In this document: piece by piece, positions 15,482 to 22,814 of the stretch
Layout: each line of letters starts with the position of its first letter
Position numbering within the stretch: the first letter of the stretch is position 1
Source of the DNA: an uncultured Desulfovibrio sp.
Lineage (GTDB): Bacteria > Desulfobacterota > Desulfovibrionia > Desulfovibrionales > Desulfovibrionaceae
Direction: 5' to 3'
Length of the DNA: 36,320 nt
Assembly (NCBI GenBank): GCA_944327285.1
Contig: CALVHG010000027.1
Coordinates: forward strand, 1-36,320
Translations under genes and position numbers: made by a program
Notes under the pieces: generated by a model
Seen by the model: the letters and a program-made list of their open reading frames with translations, nothing else
What the model was told of the DNA's origin: nothing
Databases searched by the model: none

Positions 15482-15960
15482 TTAATCCTTCCAGAGATGG
15501 AGAATGACGCGCAGGCGTTCTGTCTGCGCGGGATCGTGGAGAGTGTCGTCCGCCAGCGCCGCATTTTCCGTGACGACGCAGGCAAGGGCCGCCAGCCATT
15601 CCCGGTTCCGGGCGAGGTCGTGGGGCGTTTTTCCCAGACATGCGTCTTCCTTGAATGGCGCGGGCATGCGCAGCCGCATGACGAAGAGAAAGTCCGGCTG
15701 GCGCGCAAAGGCCTTGACGCATCGGCGGCAATGCTTGCCTGCTTCTAAATCAGGCGTTCGCGCTCTATATTGCCGTAGGCGGAGGCGGCGCGCAAGGCCC
15801 CCGTTGCGCGCTCATGCAGCCGGAGGCGCAAGGACGCTGTCTGCAATTCGCGGCAGAGAGCATGGCGCCGGGCATCAGGCAGGGCAAAGAGCGCGCGGGG
15901 CTGTATAGCGGCGGCAAGCGCCGCGGAGCGGCCGCCCATGCGGCGACGCCTGTTTGCCAA
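15482..15960 (-). pseudogene. First gene of envelope cluster, apparent frameshift
   Basis: Two overlapping minus-strand frames together look like one protein of about 160 residues. The first frame (15745-15960, TTG start preceded by AAGGA) gives 71 residues ending YGNIERERLI and stops at TAG. One frame over, coding-like sequence continues as EAGKHCRRCVKAFARQPDFLFVMRL to HLWKD and stops at 15482. Both parts have G/C-biased third positions. The second part has no start codon until ATG 15679 and no ribosome-binding site there. A -1 shift at the CTG-ATT codons near 15750 would join them. It could be a sequencing error, a true mutation, or two small genes. I do not recognise the product. It ends seven bases before the Sel1-like gene, which takes its ribosome-binding site from this ORF. 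Confidence 0.4.
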
Positions 15961-15982
15961 TGGCGCATGATTCCTTTATACT
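15954..15982 (+). promoter_or_regulatory. Promoter of the TAXI-TRAP operon
   Basis: TTGCCA (15954-15959), a 17-base spacer and TATACT (15977-15982) make a good sigma70-type promoter, about 68 bases upstream of the binding-protein start codon. Confidence 0.6.
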
Positions 15983-15997
15983 CGCGCAATGCGCGAG
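15981..15997. promoter_or_regulatory. Perfect palindrome at the divergent promoter, likely operator
   Basis: CTCGCGC, AAT, GCGCGAG is a perfect 7-3-7 inverted repeat. It overlaps the end of the -10 element and the expected start of transcription of the TRAP operon. It also lies 20-37 bases upstream of the first minus-strand ORF, so one regulator could control both. Confidence 0.5.
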
Positions 15998-16049
15998 CTT
16001 TCCGCATCCGATCCGGGGGTTCCGGAGACTTTTTTTGCAGGAGAGAGTC

Positions 16050-16997
16050 ATGAAAAAACTTCTCAGCCTTCTTCTTGCGGCCGGTCTTGTGCTGTCCGCC
16101 GCGTCCGCCTTTGCCGACGCCAAACGCCTTACCTTTGCTACGGGCGGCACCTCTGGCGTGTATTTTCCCCTTGGCGGCGCCATTGGTCAGGTGATTTCCT
16201 CCAAGAGCGACGGCAAGTTCTCCGTGACGCCGCAGGCGACGGGCGCGTCTGGCGAAAATATGCGTCTGGTGGAAATGGGCGAAGTGGATTTTGCCATCGT
16301 GCAGAATGACGTGGCCGACGCCGCCTATAAGGGCTCCGCGCCTTTCCGTTCCAAGCTGGCCAACGTGCGCGCCATCGGCCGCCTGTATCCCGAATACCTG
16401 CACCTTGTGGCCAGCGAAGAAAGCGGCATCAAGAGCATCGAACAGTTCAAGGGCAAGCAGGTTTCCGTGGGCGCCCGCGGCAGCGGCAACGAAGTGAACT
16501 GCCGCCAGATTTTCGACTTCTTCGGTCTTGATTACAAGAACGTGGAGCCCATCTTCCTGCCTTACGGCGAAACGGCCGATCAGTTCAAGGACCGTCATAT
16601 CGACGCCTTTGTCTTCACCATCGGCACCCCCAACCCCGCCATTCAGGATATCACCACGGCCCAGAAGGTGGTCTTCGTGCCTCTGGAAGGCCCCAAGGTT
16701 GACGATATCGTGAAGAAGTTCCCCTTCCTCGTGAAGGACGCCATCCCCGCCAAGACCTACAGCGGTCAGGACAAGCCTGTGCCGACCCTGTCTGTGCAGG
16801 CTATTCTGGTGGTCAACAAGGACATGCCCGACGACATGGCCTATAATCTGACCAAGCTGCTCTATGAAAATGTGGACGACATCGCTAAGGCCCACAACAA
16901 GGGGAGCGAAATTTCTCTCGAAAAGGCGCGTCAGGGCGTGACCATTCCCTTCCATCCCGGCGCTGAAAAGTATCTCCAGGAAAAGGGCGTGAAGTAA
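16050..16997 (+). CDS. TAXI-family TRAP substrate-binding protein
   Basis: The 315-residue periplasmic receptor starts with a clear signal peptide (MKKLLSLLLAAGLVLSAASAFA, cleavage before DAK). LTFATGGTSGVYFPLGGAIGQVI is the hallmark start of TAXI solute receptors, and SVGARGSGNEVNCRQIF is the second typical stretch. It delivers an organic acid or similar small molecule to the fused membrane subunit encoded two genes on; the substrate is unknown. ATG 16050 is preceded by AGGAG; an in-frame upstream start at 15954 would lie within the promoter and lacks a signal sequence. A terminator directly after the gene should favour high production of the receptor over the permease. Confidence 0.93.
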   Translation: MKKLLSLLLAAGLVLSAASAFADAKRLTFATGGTSGVYFPLGGAIGQVISSKSDGKFSVTPQATGASGENMRLVEMGEVDFAIVQNDVADAAYKGSAPFRSKLANVRAIGRLYPEYLHLVASEESGIKSIEQFKGKQVSVGARGSGNEVNCRQIFDFFGLDYKNVEPIFLPYGETADQFKDRHIDAFVFTIGTPNPAIQDITTAQKVVFVPLEGPKVDDIVKKFPFLVKDAIPAKTYSGQDKPVPTLSVQAILVVNKDMPDDMAYNLTKLLYENVDDIAKAHNKGSEISLEKARQGVTIPFHPGAEKYLQEKGVK

Positions 16998-17013
16998 CGC
17001 ATTTTTCCGGCGG

Positions 17014-17048
17014 GGCGGGCGACGCTGCGTCGCCCGCCTTCTTTTTTT
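17014..17048 (+). terminator. Strong terminator between receptor and permease genes
   Basis: GGCGGGCGACG (17014-17024) and CGTCGCCCGCC (17028-17038) form an 11-bp perfect stem followed by TTCTTTTTTTG. It is inside the transporter operon, so partial read-through would set the receptor-to-permease ratio. Confidence 0.88.
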
Positions 17049-17071
17049 GTTGCGAACAAGGCGGTGCCTTT

Positions 17072-17662
17072 ATGGAATCAGTTGCTCGCGGTTGCGGGCT
17101 TGCCCTTGGGGGCCGAATACGGCATTATGCCCGCCTGTTCATGGTACTTGCGCTGATATTGCCGAATTTTTTCGGCGGGGTTATGGCCGCGCCGACGGAA
17201 AACGTCCGGCAGCGGCTGGAATTGCGCGATGCCCGCGGCGATCTGCTGTGGAGCGCTCCCGCATGGAACGGCATGACCTTTGCCATCCGCTATAAGCATT
17301 CGGTTGCGCTGACGCCGGTGGAAGACTGGTTCGCCGTGGTCAACGGCGTTATCGAATTGCAGCGATCGGAATATCAGGATTTCGGCGCGGGCCTGCCGCA
17401 TGCTCCGGAGCAGGGACAAAGCATGCGGGTCGAGGGGGGCCGTGTTATCATGGACGGTTATCGCAGACCGCTGCCCAGCTTTGACGTGCGCGTCGGGCGG
17501 GTGGCGCAGCACACGCTTCTGCTGGACGACGCTTCCGGCAGAAGAAAGGCTGTACCTTTGGACTCTCTGGCCCGTCCGGGTCAGGTTATTACTTTCGGTC
17601 TCGGTCGGGACGATGCCGACGGAGGCCCCATACGCCCGCCCGAAGGCGGCGCAGCTCAATAG
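17072..17662 (+). CDS. DUF1850 protein of the TRAP operon
   Basis: The 196-residue protein matches the DUF1850 type often found between TAXI receptor and fused TRAP permease genes. The family signature is visible as FAIRYKHSVALTPVEDWFAV. A hydrophobic N-terminal stretch (LFMVLALILPNFFGGVMA, near 22-39) looks like a signal or anchor, placing the rest in the periplasm. Its molecular job is not established. ATG 17072 follows AAGGCGG. The permease gene starts 11 bases after its stop codon. Confidence 0.8.
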   Translation: MESVARGCGLALGGRIRHYARLFMVLALILPNFFGGVMAAPTENVRQRLELRDARGDLLWSAPAWNGMTFAIRYKHSVALTPVEDWFAVVNGVIELQRSEYQDFGAGLPHAPEQGQSMRVEGGRVIMDGYRRPLPSFDVRVGRVAQHTLLLDDASGRRKAVPLDSLARPGQVITFGLGRDDADGGPIRPPEGGAAQ

Positions 17663-17673
17663 GGGGATCGTGA

Positions 17674-19770
17674 ATGAGCCACAAGGAGCGCATGGAGCTC
17701 ATTGAAAAACAGGGATCAGGCGGCTTCGCCCTGGAAGGCGTGGGAACGCTGAATTCCGAAGCCGTCGAAAAAGTTCAGGAAACCGTTGACGTTTCCGAAA
17801 TCGTCGCCAAGTACGACAAGGAATCCGTCTACAGAAATTTCAAGGGCTGGATGGATCTGGCCATCCGCTGCATCTGCATCATTTTTTCGGCCTTCCATCT
17901 CTATACCGCGGCTATGGGGCCGTTCCCGCCCCAGATTCAGCGCGCCGTCCACCTTGGTTTCGTGCTGACGCTGATCTATCTGCTCTATCCCGCCCGCGCC
18001 ACGGGCAGGCTTGACCGTCTGGCCTGGTACGATGTGCTTCTGGCTGCTGCCGGCGCGGCTGTCTGCGGCTATATTGTCTGGAACTACGACGTGATCGTGC
18101 TGGACGCCGGGCCGCCGACTGATCTGGACTTCTATTTCGGCTGTGCCGCCGTCGTGCTGGTGCTTGAAGCTACGCGCCGTATCGTGGGCCTGCCTATCAC
18201 GCTTGTCGCCATCGCCTTTCTGCTTTATGCGCTGCTGGGCGAATATATTCCCGGCATTCTTGGGCATCCGGGCTTCTCGCTGCGCCGCATCATCGGGCAC
18301 ATGTATCTGACGACAGAGGGCCTGTTCGGATCGCCGCTGGCCGTGTCCGCCTCCTTTGTGTTCCTCTTTGTTCTGTTCGGCGCTTTCCTGCACAGCACCG
18401 GCCTGGGCAAGTTCTTTATCGACCTGGCGCTGGCGGCTGCCGGGCGTTATGTGGGCGGCCCGGCCAAGGTGGCCGTTCTTGCCAGCGGCTTCTTCGGCAC
18501 CATCTCCGGTTCCTCGGTTGCCAATACCGTCTCCACGGGGACCTTTACCATCCCGCTCATGAAGAGCGTGGGCTATCGCGGCTCCTTCGCCGGGGCCGTG
18601 GAAGCGGCCTCTTCCACAGGCGGCCAGATCATGCCGCCTATCATGGGGGCCGCCGCCTTCATCATGGCCCAGTTCCTGGGCGTGGGCTATCTGGAAATTG
18701 CCAAGGCGGCTCTGATTCCCGCGCTGCTGTACTATCTTGCCGTAGGCTTCATGGTGCACATGGAAGCCAAGCGCCTCGGCCTTAAGGGCATTCCCCGCGA
18801 GCGTCTGCCGCGCGTCTGGGTCGTGCTGCGCGAGGGCGGCTATCTGCTGATTCCCATTGTGGCGCTGGTCTATCTGCTGGTGGAAGGCTATACGCCTCTG
18901 AAGGCCGCCTATTACTGCATTGTGACAACGGTGGTCATCTCTATTCTGGCCAATAACTGGAAGGCCTGGCGCGGCGCGTCCTTCTCTGGCATAAGCGTGG
19001 GCCGCGCCGTGGTGGAAGCGAATCAGCTTTCCCTGCAGAGCGTTCTGCAGGCCATGGAAAACGGCGGACGTCTGGCCCTCGGCGTGGCGGCTGCCTGCGC
19101 CTGCACCGGTTTTGTCATCGGCGTGGTGACGCTGACCGGTCTTGGCATGAAGCTGGCTTCGGCCATCGTGGAATTCTCCGGCGGCATCTTCCCGCTGACG
19201 CTGCTCTTCACCATGCTGGCGTCTATCGTGCTGGGCATGGGTCTGCCCACGACGGCCAAGTATATCGTGCTGGCCTCTATTGCCGCGCCTGCCATTACGG
19301 AATTTGGCGTGCCGCAGCTGGCGGCCCATCTCTTCATCATGTATTTCGGCATTCTGGCCGACCTGACGCCTCCGGTGGCGCTGGCGGCCTACGCCGCGGC
19401 GGGCATTGCCCGTTCCGAGCCCAACGCCACGGGCTTCATGGCCGTCAAGCTGGCGCTGGCAGGCTTCCTTATTCCGTACATCTTCTGCTACAACCCGGCC
19501 CTGCTCATGATCAATGCCTCGGCGGGAGAAGTGGCTCTCATCGTGGTGACCGCCGCCACCGGCATTGCCTCGCTGTCCTTTGCCAGCGTGGGCTACTGGG
19601 TGCGGGATCTGTACTGGTATGAGCGGATTGCGCTGCTCGCGGGCGCCATCACCCTTATCACGCCCGGCGTGGTGACGGACCTTGTGGGGCTTGGTATCAT
19701 GGTGGCCGTTTATATTCTGCAAAAGGTGCGTCCCGTCGGCCCGGTCGGCAGAACGCCGGTTCAGGCATGA
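17674..19770 (+). CDS. Fused TRAP transporter permease (DctQ-DctM)
   Basis: The 698-residue inner-membrane protein joins the small (four-helix) and large (about 12-helix) TRAP subunits, as is usual for TAXI systems. After a cytoplasmic N-terminus of about 65 residues, many hydrophobic helices follow. The motifs SGSSVANTVSTGTFTIPLMK and ASSTGGQIMPPIMGAAAFIM belong to the DctM core that binds sodium and substrate; LGMGLPTTAKYIVLA is a second conserved hairpin. It imports the ligand of the receptor at 16050-16997 using an ion gradient. AGGGGGA precedes ATG 17674. A terminator follows within 90 bases. Confidence 0.94.
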   Translation: MSHKERMELIEKQGSGGFALEGVGTLNSEAVEKVQETVDVSEIVAKYDKESVYRNFKGWMDLAIRCICIIFSAFHLYTAAMGPFPPQIQRAVHLGFVLTLIYLLYPARATGRLDRLAWYDVLLAAAGAAVCGYIVWNYDVIVLDAGPPTDLDFYFGCAAVVLVLEATRRIVGLPITLVAIAFLLYALLGEYIPGILGHPGFSLRRIIGHMYLTTEGLFGSPLAVSASFVFLFVLFGAFLHSTGLGKFFIDLALAAAGRYVGGPAKVAVLASGFFGTISGSSVANTVSTGTFTIPLMKSVGYRGSFAGAVEAASSTGGQIMPPIMGAAAFIMAQFLGVGYLEIAKAALIPALLYYLAVGFMVHMEAKRLGLKGIPRERLPRVWVVLREGGYLLIPIVALVYLLVEGYTPLKAAYYCIVTTVVISILANNWKAWRGASFSGISVGRAVVEANQLSLQSVLQAMENGGRLALGVAAACACTGFVIGVVTLTGLGMKLASAIVEFSGGIFPLTLLFTMLASIVLGMGLPTTAKYIVLASIAAPAITEFGVPQLAAHLFIMYFGILADLTPPVALAAYAAAGIARSEPNATGFMAVKLALAGFLIPYIFCYNPALLMINASAGEVALIVVTAATGIASLSFASVGYWVRDLYWYERIALLAGAITLITPGVVTDLVGLGIMVAVYILQKVRPVGPVGRTPVQA

Positions 19771-19825
19771 CGTGTTCCGGTTTGATCCGGTGTAACGACG
19801 TCCTGTCGTTTGCCGCATGACGAAC

Positions 19826-19865
19826 AAGGGGAAAAAGGCCTCGGCCTTTTTCCCCTTTTCTGTTT
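19826..19865 (+). terminator. Terminator of the TRAP operon
   Basis: AAGGGGAAAAAGGCC (19826-19840) pairs with GGCCTTTTTCCCCTT (19843-19857), and TTCTGTTTTTTG follows. It is 55 bases past the permease stop codon. Confidence 0.88.
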
Positions 19866-19888
19866 TTTGCGGAGAGAAAAGAGCCGGG

Positions 19889-20036
19889 TAGAGCGTTTCA
19901 ACTTTGAAAAAGATGAAACGCGAGGCGGCGGCACAGCGCCGCCCGGCCCAAAGTGAGCGGAAAAACCGCGCTTTTTCCGCGAAACGACAGGCCGTATGGT
20001 TTGAAACGCGCAGCGTTTCAAACTGAAAATGCTCTA
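19889..20036 (+). repeat. Family A repeat, reference full copy
   Basis: This full copy runs from GAGCGTTTCAACTTTGAAA to TTTCAAACTGAAAATGCTC, imperfect terminal inverted repeats of about 20 bp, and is bounded by TA on both sides. Internal palindromes are GGCGGC-ACA-GCGCCGCC and GCGGAAAAA...TTTTTCCGC. It has no coding capacity. Confidence 0.88.
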
Positions 20037-20071
20037 GAGGGATGGAGCGCCCCGCGCCGCCGCTCCCGCCC

Positions 20072-20100
20072 TTGAAGAGGGGGGACGCTTGATCTATAAA
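20072..20100 (+). promoter_or_regulatory. Promoter of the PEP-synthase-like/sensor-kinase operon
   Basis: TTGAAG (20072-20077), a 17-base spacer and TATAAA (20095-20100) fit a sigma70 promoter. The first start codon is about 65 bases beyond the predicted transcription start. No other promoter of this quality was seen down to 27630. Confidence 0.5.
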
Positions 20101-20171
20101 GAACAAGAATGCGCGTCGGGCAACTTTCCGGGTTGCTTCGGCGCGCAAACGGCCACTCTTGCGGAGGGAGC

Positions 20172-22814
20172 ATGCTTTTTTCCCGCCTGAAACAATGGTT
20201 TTCCCGTTCGGATGCGCCGAAGAGCGCTACCGGTTCCTCCGACCAGGACTTTGCGCTGCTGCACCATCGCTTCAAGCTCTTTCTTACGGCATGGAACAAG
20301 TTTCAGGAAACCATGACCGAGCTTGAATATACGCTGTGCTGCGATCATCCTTTCGGTTCCTACCGCGTGCGCGCGCTCTGTACCCGCGTGGCGACACAGG
20401 TCTTTCAGTGCATACAGCAGCTGGAAAAGCTGAGTCCCGCATCGACGCCCGAACTGTACAAGCGTTTTGGCGAATTGCAGGCCATCGTTGCCGCCGAAGT
20501 TTACGAAGACGAGGAGGCGCAGCCCGGCCCGCTGATGCTGCCGCTGGGCCATCCCGATCTTGAGGCCATGCCGCATCTGGCGGATCCGAGCACTATCCGT
20601 CTCGGCCAGCTTGGCAGAACGCTGGCCGCTCATGTGTCCCCCGGATTTGTCATGACTGCCCCCGGTTGCATGCGCGTATTCAAGCGCAAGGAATTGCAGG
20701 AAGAGTTCAGCCGGAGAGTGCAGGCTTCGGGCGGATACGCCACGGAGCATCTGGCTGAACTTTCGGAAAGCCTGCGTGAACTGGTGGAAAGCATGCCGCT
20801 GCCGGAGGAGGTCGCCGAAGCCTTTCTGGAAGGGGTGCGCCAGCTGCGCGCCCGATGTCCGCAGGAGGGCATGCAGCTTCTGCTGCGCGGCCGTCTCTGG
20901 CCTGGGCCGGAAGTCGGCGGCGAAGGCGATCCCGGCCTGCTCATCTGGGGGCCGCCCGTAAGTCTGCACGCCTCGGATGACGAGGTGCTGGCCGCTTTCC
21001 ATACGACGCTGGCGCGCAAGCAGCAGGCGCAGTCCCTCATCTATCGCCGCGCGCGCGGTCTGACCGACAGCGGCGCGGGCGTGTGCGTGGCCTGCATGGC
21101 GGTGGAGGAAGGCGGCGTGGGCGGTATCGCCCATTCCGCAAACCCCCTGGCCGTCAGCGGCAATCTGCATATCTATGCGTGTCCGGGGCTGCCGCAGGAC
21201 ATGGAATATTCTTTGTTGCCTGTGGATTCCGTGCACGTCTCCCGCGCCGAGCCGCATGAGATCACGTCTCGTCGCCTGTACGATCCTTCGCACCCTGTTC
21301 TGGACGACAACGCGCTGCGTCAGCTGGCGGATCTGTCCGTGAAGCTGGAGCGGCTGCTGGAAAAACCGCAGGCCTTTACCTGGCTGCGCACGCCGAAAGG
21401 CGATTTCTACTTGTTGCAGCTGCGCGACATTATTTATGTGCCCGCGTCGCCCCTGCATGATGTGTTGCATGAGGAGCGCGATCAGCTCCCGGCGCCGCTG
21501 TTGAGCGGCGGCGAAACCGCAAGCCGCGGCTGTGTCTATGGTCGCGTGCTGGTGGCTGATTCGTGGGAAGATGCCCGCCATATCCGCAAGGGAGACATTC
21601 TTGTGGTGCGGCGCGACATTTACCGCTGGGTTTCGCTCATTGACGTGGCGGCGGGCATCGTGGCGGAAGACGGCCTCATGGGGTCCCGTCTGGCTTCGCT
21701 GGCCCGCGAATTCGGGCGGCCCATGATTATTAACGTCAGCAAGGCCAGCCGCATGCTTCATACGGGCGACATGGTGACGCTGTGCGCGGATGGCGGCGTG
21801 GTCTTCCCCGGTCAGGTGGAGTGCCTGCTCGACAAGGCGCCGCCGCCGCATGACTACATGCCGGGGAGTCCCGTCATGCACAGTCTGCAAAAGGCCGCGG
21901 AGCATATTCTGCCCCTGACGCATGATGTGGACAGCATTGAATTCCGGGCCGCCAACTGCCAGACCTATCACGATATAGCCCGCTACTGCCATGAAAAGGC
22001 CGTGAGCGCGATGTTCTCGCTCGGCTCGGATAAGAAGCATGCGGCCGTGCGGGTCAAGCAGCTGCGCGACAAGGTGCTCAAGCAGTTCTGGGTCGTCAAT
22101 CTGAACGACGGCTTCCGTGTGCAGCGGAACGAGCCCTATATTGACATCGAGGAAATCGCGTCCCTGCCCATGCTCTTTGTCTGGTACGGCATGAATGCCT
22201 ATCCGTGGCAGGGGCCGCCGCCGGTGGACGGCAAGGGCTTTCTTTCGGTTCTGTTTGAGGCTACGGCCAATCCCAATCTCGATCCGGCGACACAGACAAG
22301 TTATTTTTCTGAAAAGAATTACTTTCTTGTGTCCCGCGACTATTGCAGTCTGCATTCCCGTTTTGGTTTCCATTTTGTTTCTGTGGAAGCCCGTCTGGGA
22401 GAGCGGCGCAGCGAAAACTACCTTGTCTTTCAGTTGCGCGGCGGCGCTGCCAATATCGAGCGCCGTATTCTGCGCGTGCGTTTTGTGGCCGATATTCTCT
22501 GGGAATTTGGCCTTTCGCCTGTTGTGCGCAACGATGCGCTTGTGGCCCGCGTGGATGGTATGGATATGGAGGAAGGCCGCTGTCTGCTGGCAGTGGCCGG
22601 TTATCTCACCATTCATACCCGGCAGTTGGACATGATTATGCAGGAGCCTGCCAAGGTGGAGGCGACCAGAGCTTCCATTCTTGCGCACTGCCGCGCTCTT
22701 TATACGGGCAAGGGACTGCCGGAGGGGCTTGAAGCGCCCGCCTGCGCCGTGTCGTTTGCAGCCGCTGCCAACGAGAATGAAAACGGGGAGACGAAGAAGG
22801 AGTCCGCGTCATGA
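20172..22814 (+). CDS. PEP-synthase-like protein, catalytic residues lost
   Basis: The 880-residue protein is a diverged paralog of the one at 25003-27630. Residues about 25-115 are helical and share HPFGSYRVRALCTRVA with the paralog. Residues about 125-425 match the PEP-synthase/pyruvate-phosphate-dikinase ATP-binding region but lack the GGK loop and the RSSA stretch (LLLRGRLWPG instead). Residues about 445-540 are the swivelling domain, where the phospho-histidine is replaced by Arg506 (GLMGSRLASLAREFG). Residues about 600-850 form a C-terminal domain shared with the paralog (YHDIARYCHEKAV, YLTIHTRQLDMIM). No PEP-binding barrel is seen. It is probably a pseudoenzyme with a sensing or scaffold role. 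ATG 20172 is preceded by GGAGG. It overlaps the sensor kinase gene by four bases (ATGA). Confidence 0.85.
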   Translation: MLFSRLKQWFSRSDAPKSATGSSDQDFALLHHRFKLFLTAWNKFQETMTELEYTLCCDHPFGSYRVRALCTRVATQVFQCIQQLEKLSPASTPELYKRFGELQAIVAAEVYEDEEAQPGPLMLPLGHPDLEAMPHLADPSTIRLGQLGRTLAAHVSPGFVMTAPGCMRVFKRKELQEEFSRRVQASGGYATEHLAELSESLRELVESMPLPEEVAEAFLEGVRQLRARCPQEGMQLLLRGRLWPGPEVGGEGDPGLLIWGPPVSLHASDDEVLAAFHTTLARKQQAQSLIYRRARGLTDSGAGVCVACMAVEEGGVGGIAHSANPLAVSGNLHIYACPGLPQDMEYSLLPVDSVHVSRAEPHEITSRRLYDPSHPVLDDNALRQLADLSVKLERLLEKPQAFTWLRTPKGDFYLLQLRDIIYVPASPLHDVLHEERDQLPAPLLSGGETASRGCVYGRVLVADSWEDARHIRKGDILVVRRDIYRWVSLIDVAAGIVAEDGLMGSRLASLAREFGRPMIINVSKASRMLHTGDMVTLCADGGVVFPGQVECLLDKAPPPHDYMPGSPVMHSLQKAAEHILPLTHDVDSIEFRAANCQTYHDIARYCHEKAVSAMFSLGSDKKHAAVRVKQLRDKVLKQFWVVNLNDGFRVQRNEPYIDIEEIASLPMLFVWYGMNAYPWQGPPPVDGKGFLSVLFEATANPNLDPATQTSYFSEKNYFLVSRDYCSLHSRFGFHFVSVEARLGERRSENYLVFQLRGGAANIERRILRVRFVADILWEFGLSPVVRNDALVARVDGMDMEEGRCLLAVAGYLTIHTRQLDMIMQEPAKVEATRASILAHCRALYTGKGLPEGLEAPACAVSFAAAANENENGETKKESAS

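Noticed and set aside
17716..20148. Minus-strand open frame of 810 codons
   Set aside because: Antisense to the TRAP permease; it crosses a terminator and a repeat and has antisense-type composition.
20094..22688. Minus-strand open frame of 864 codons
   Set aside because: Antisense to the first PEP-synthase-like gene; no motif and no ribosome-binding site.
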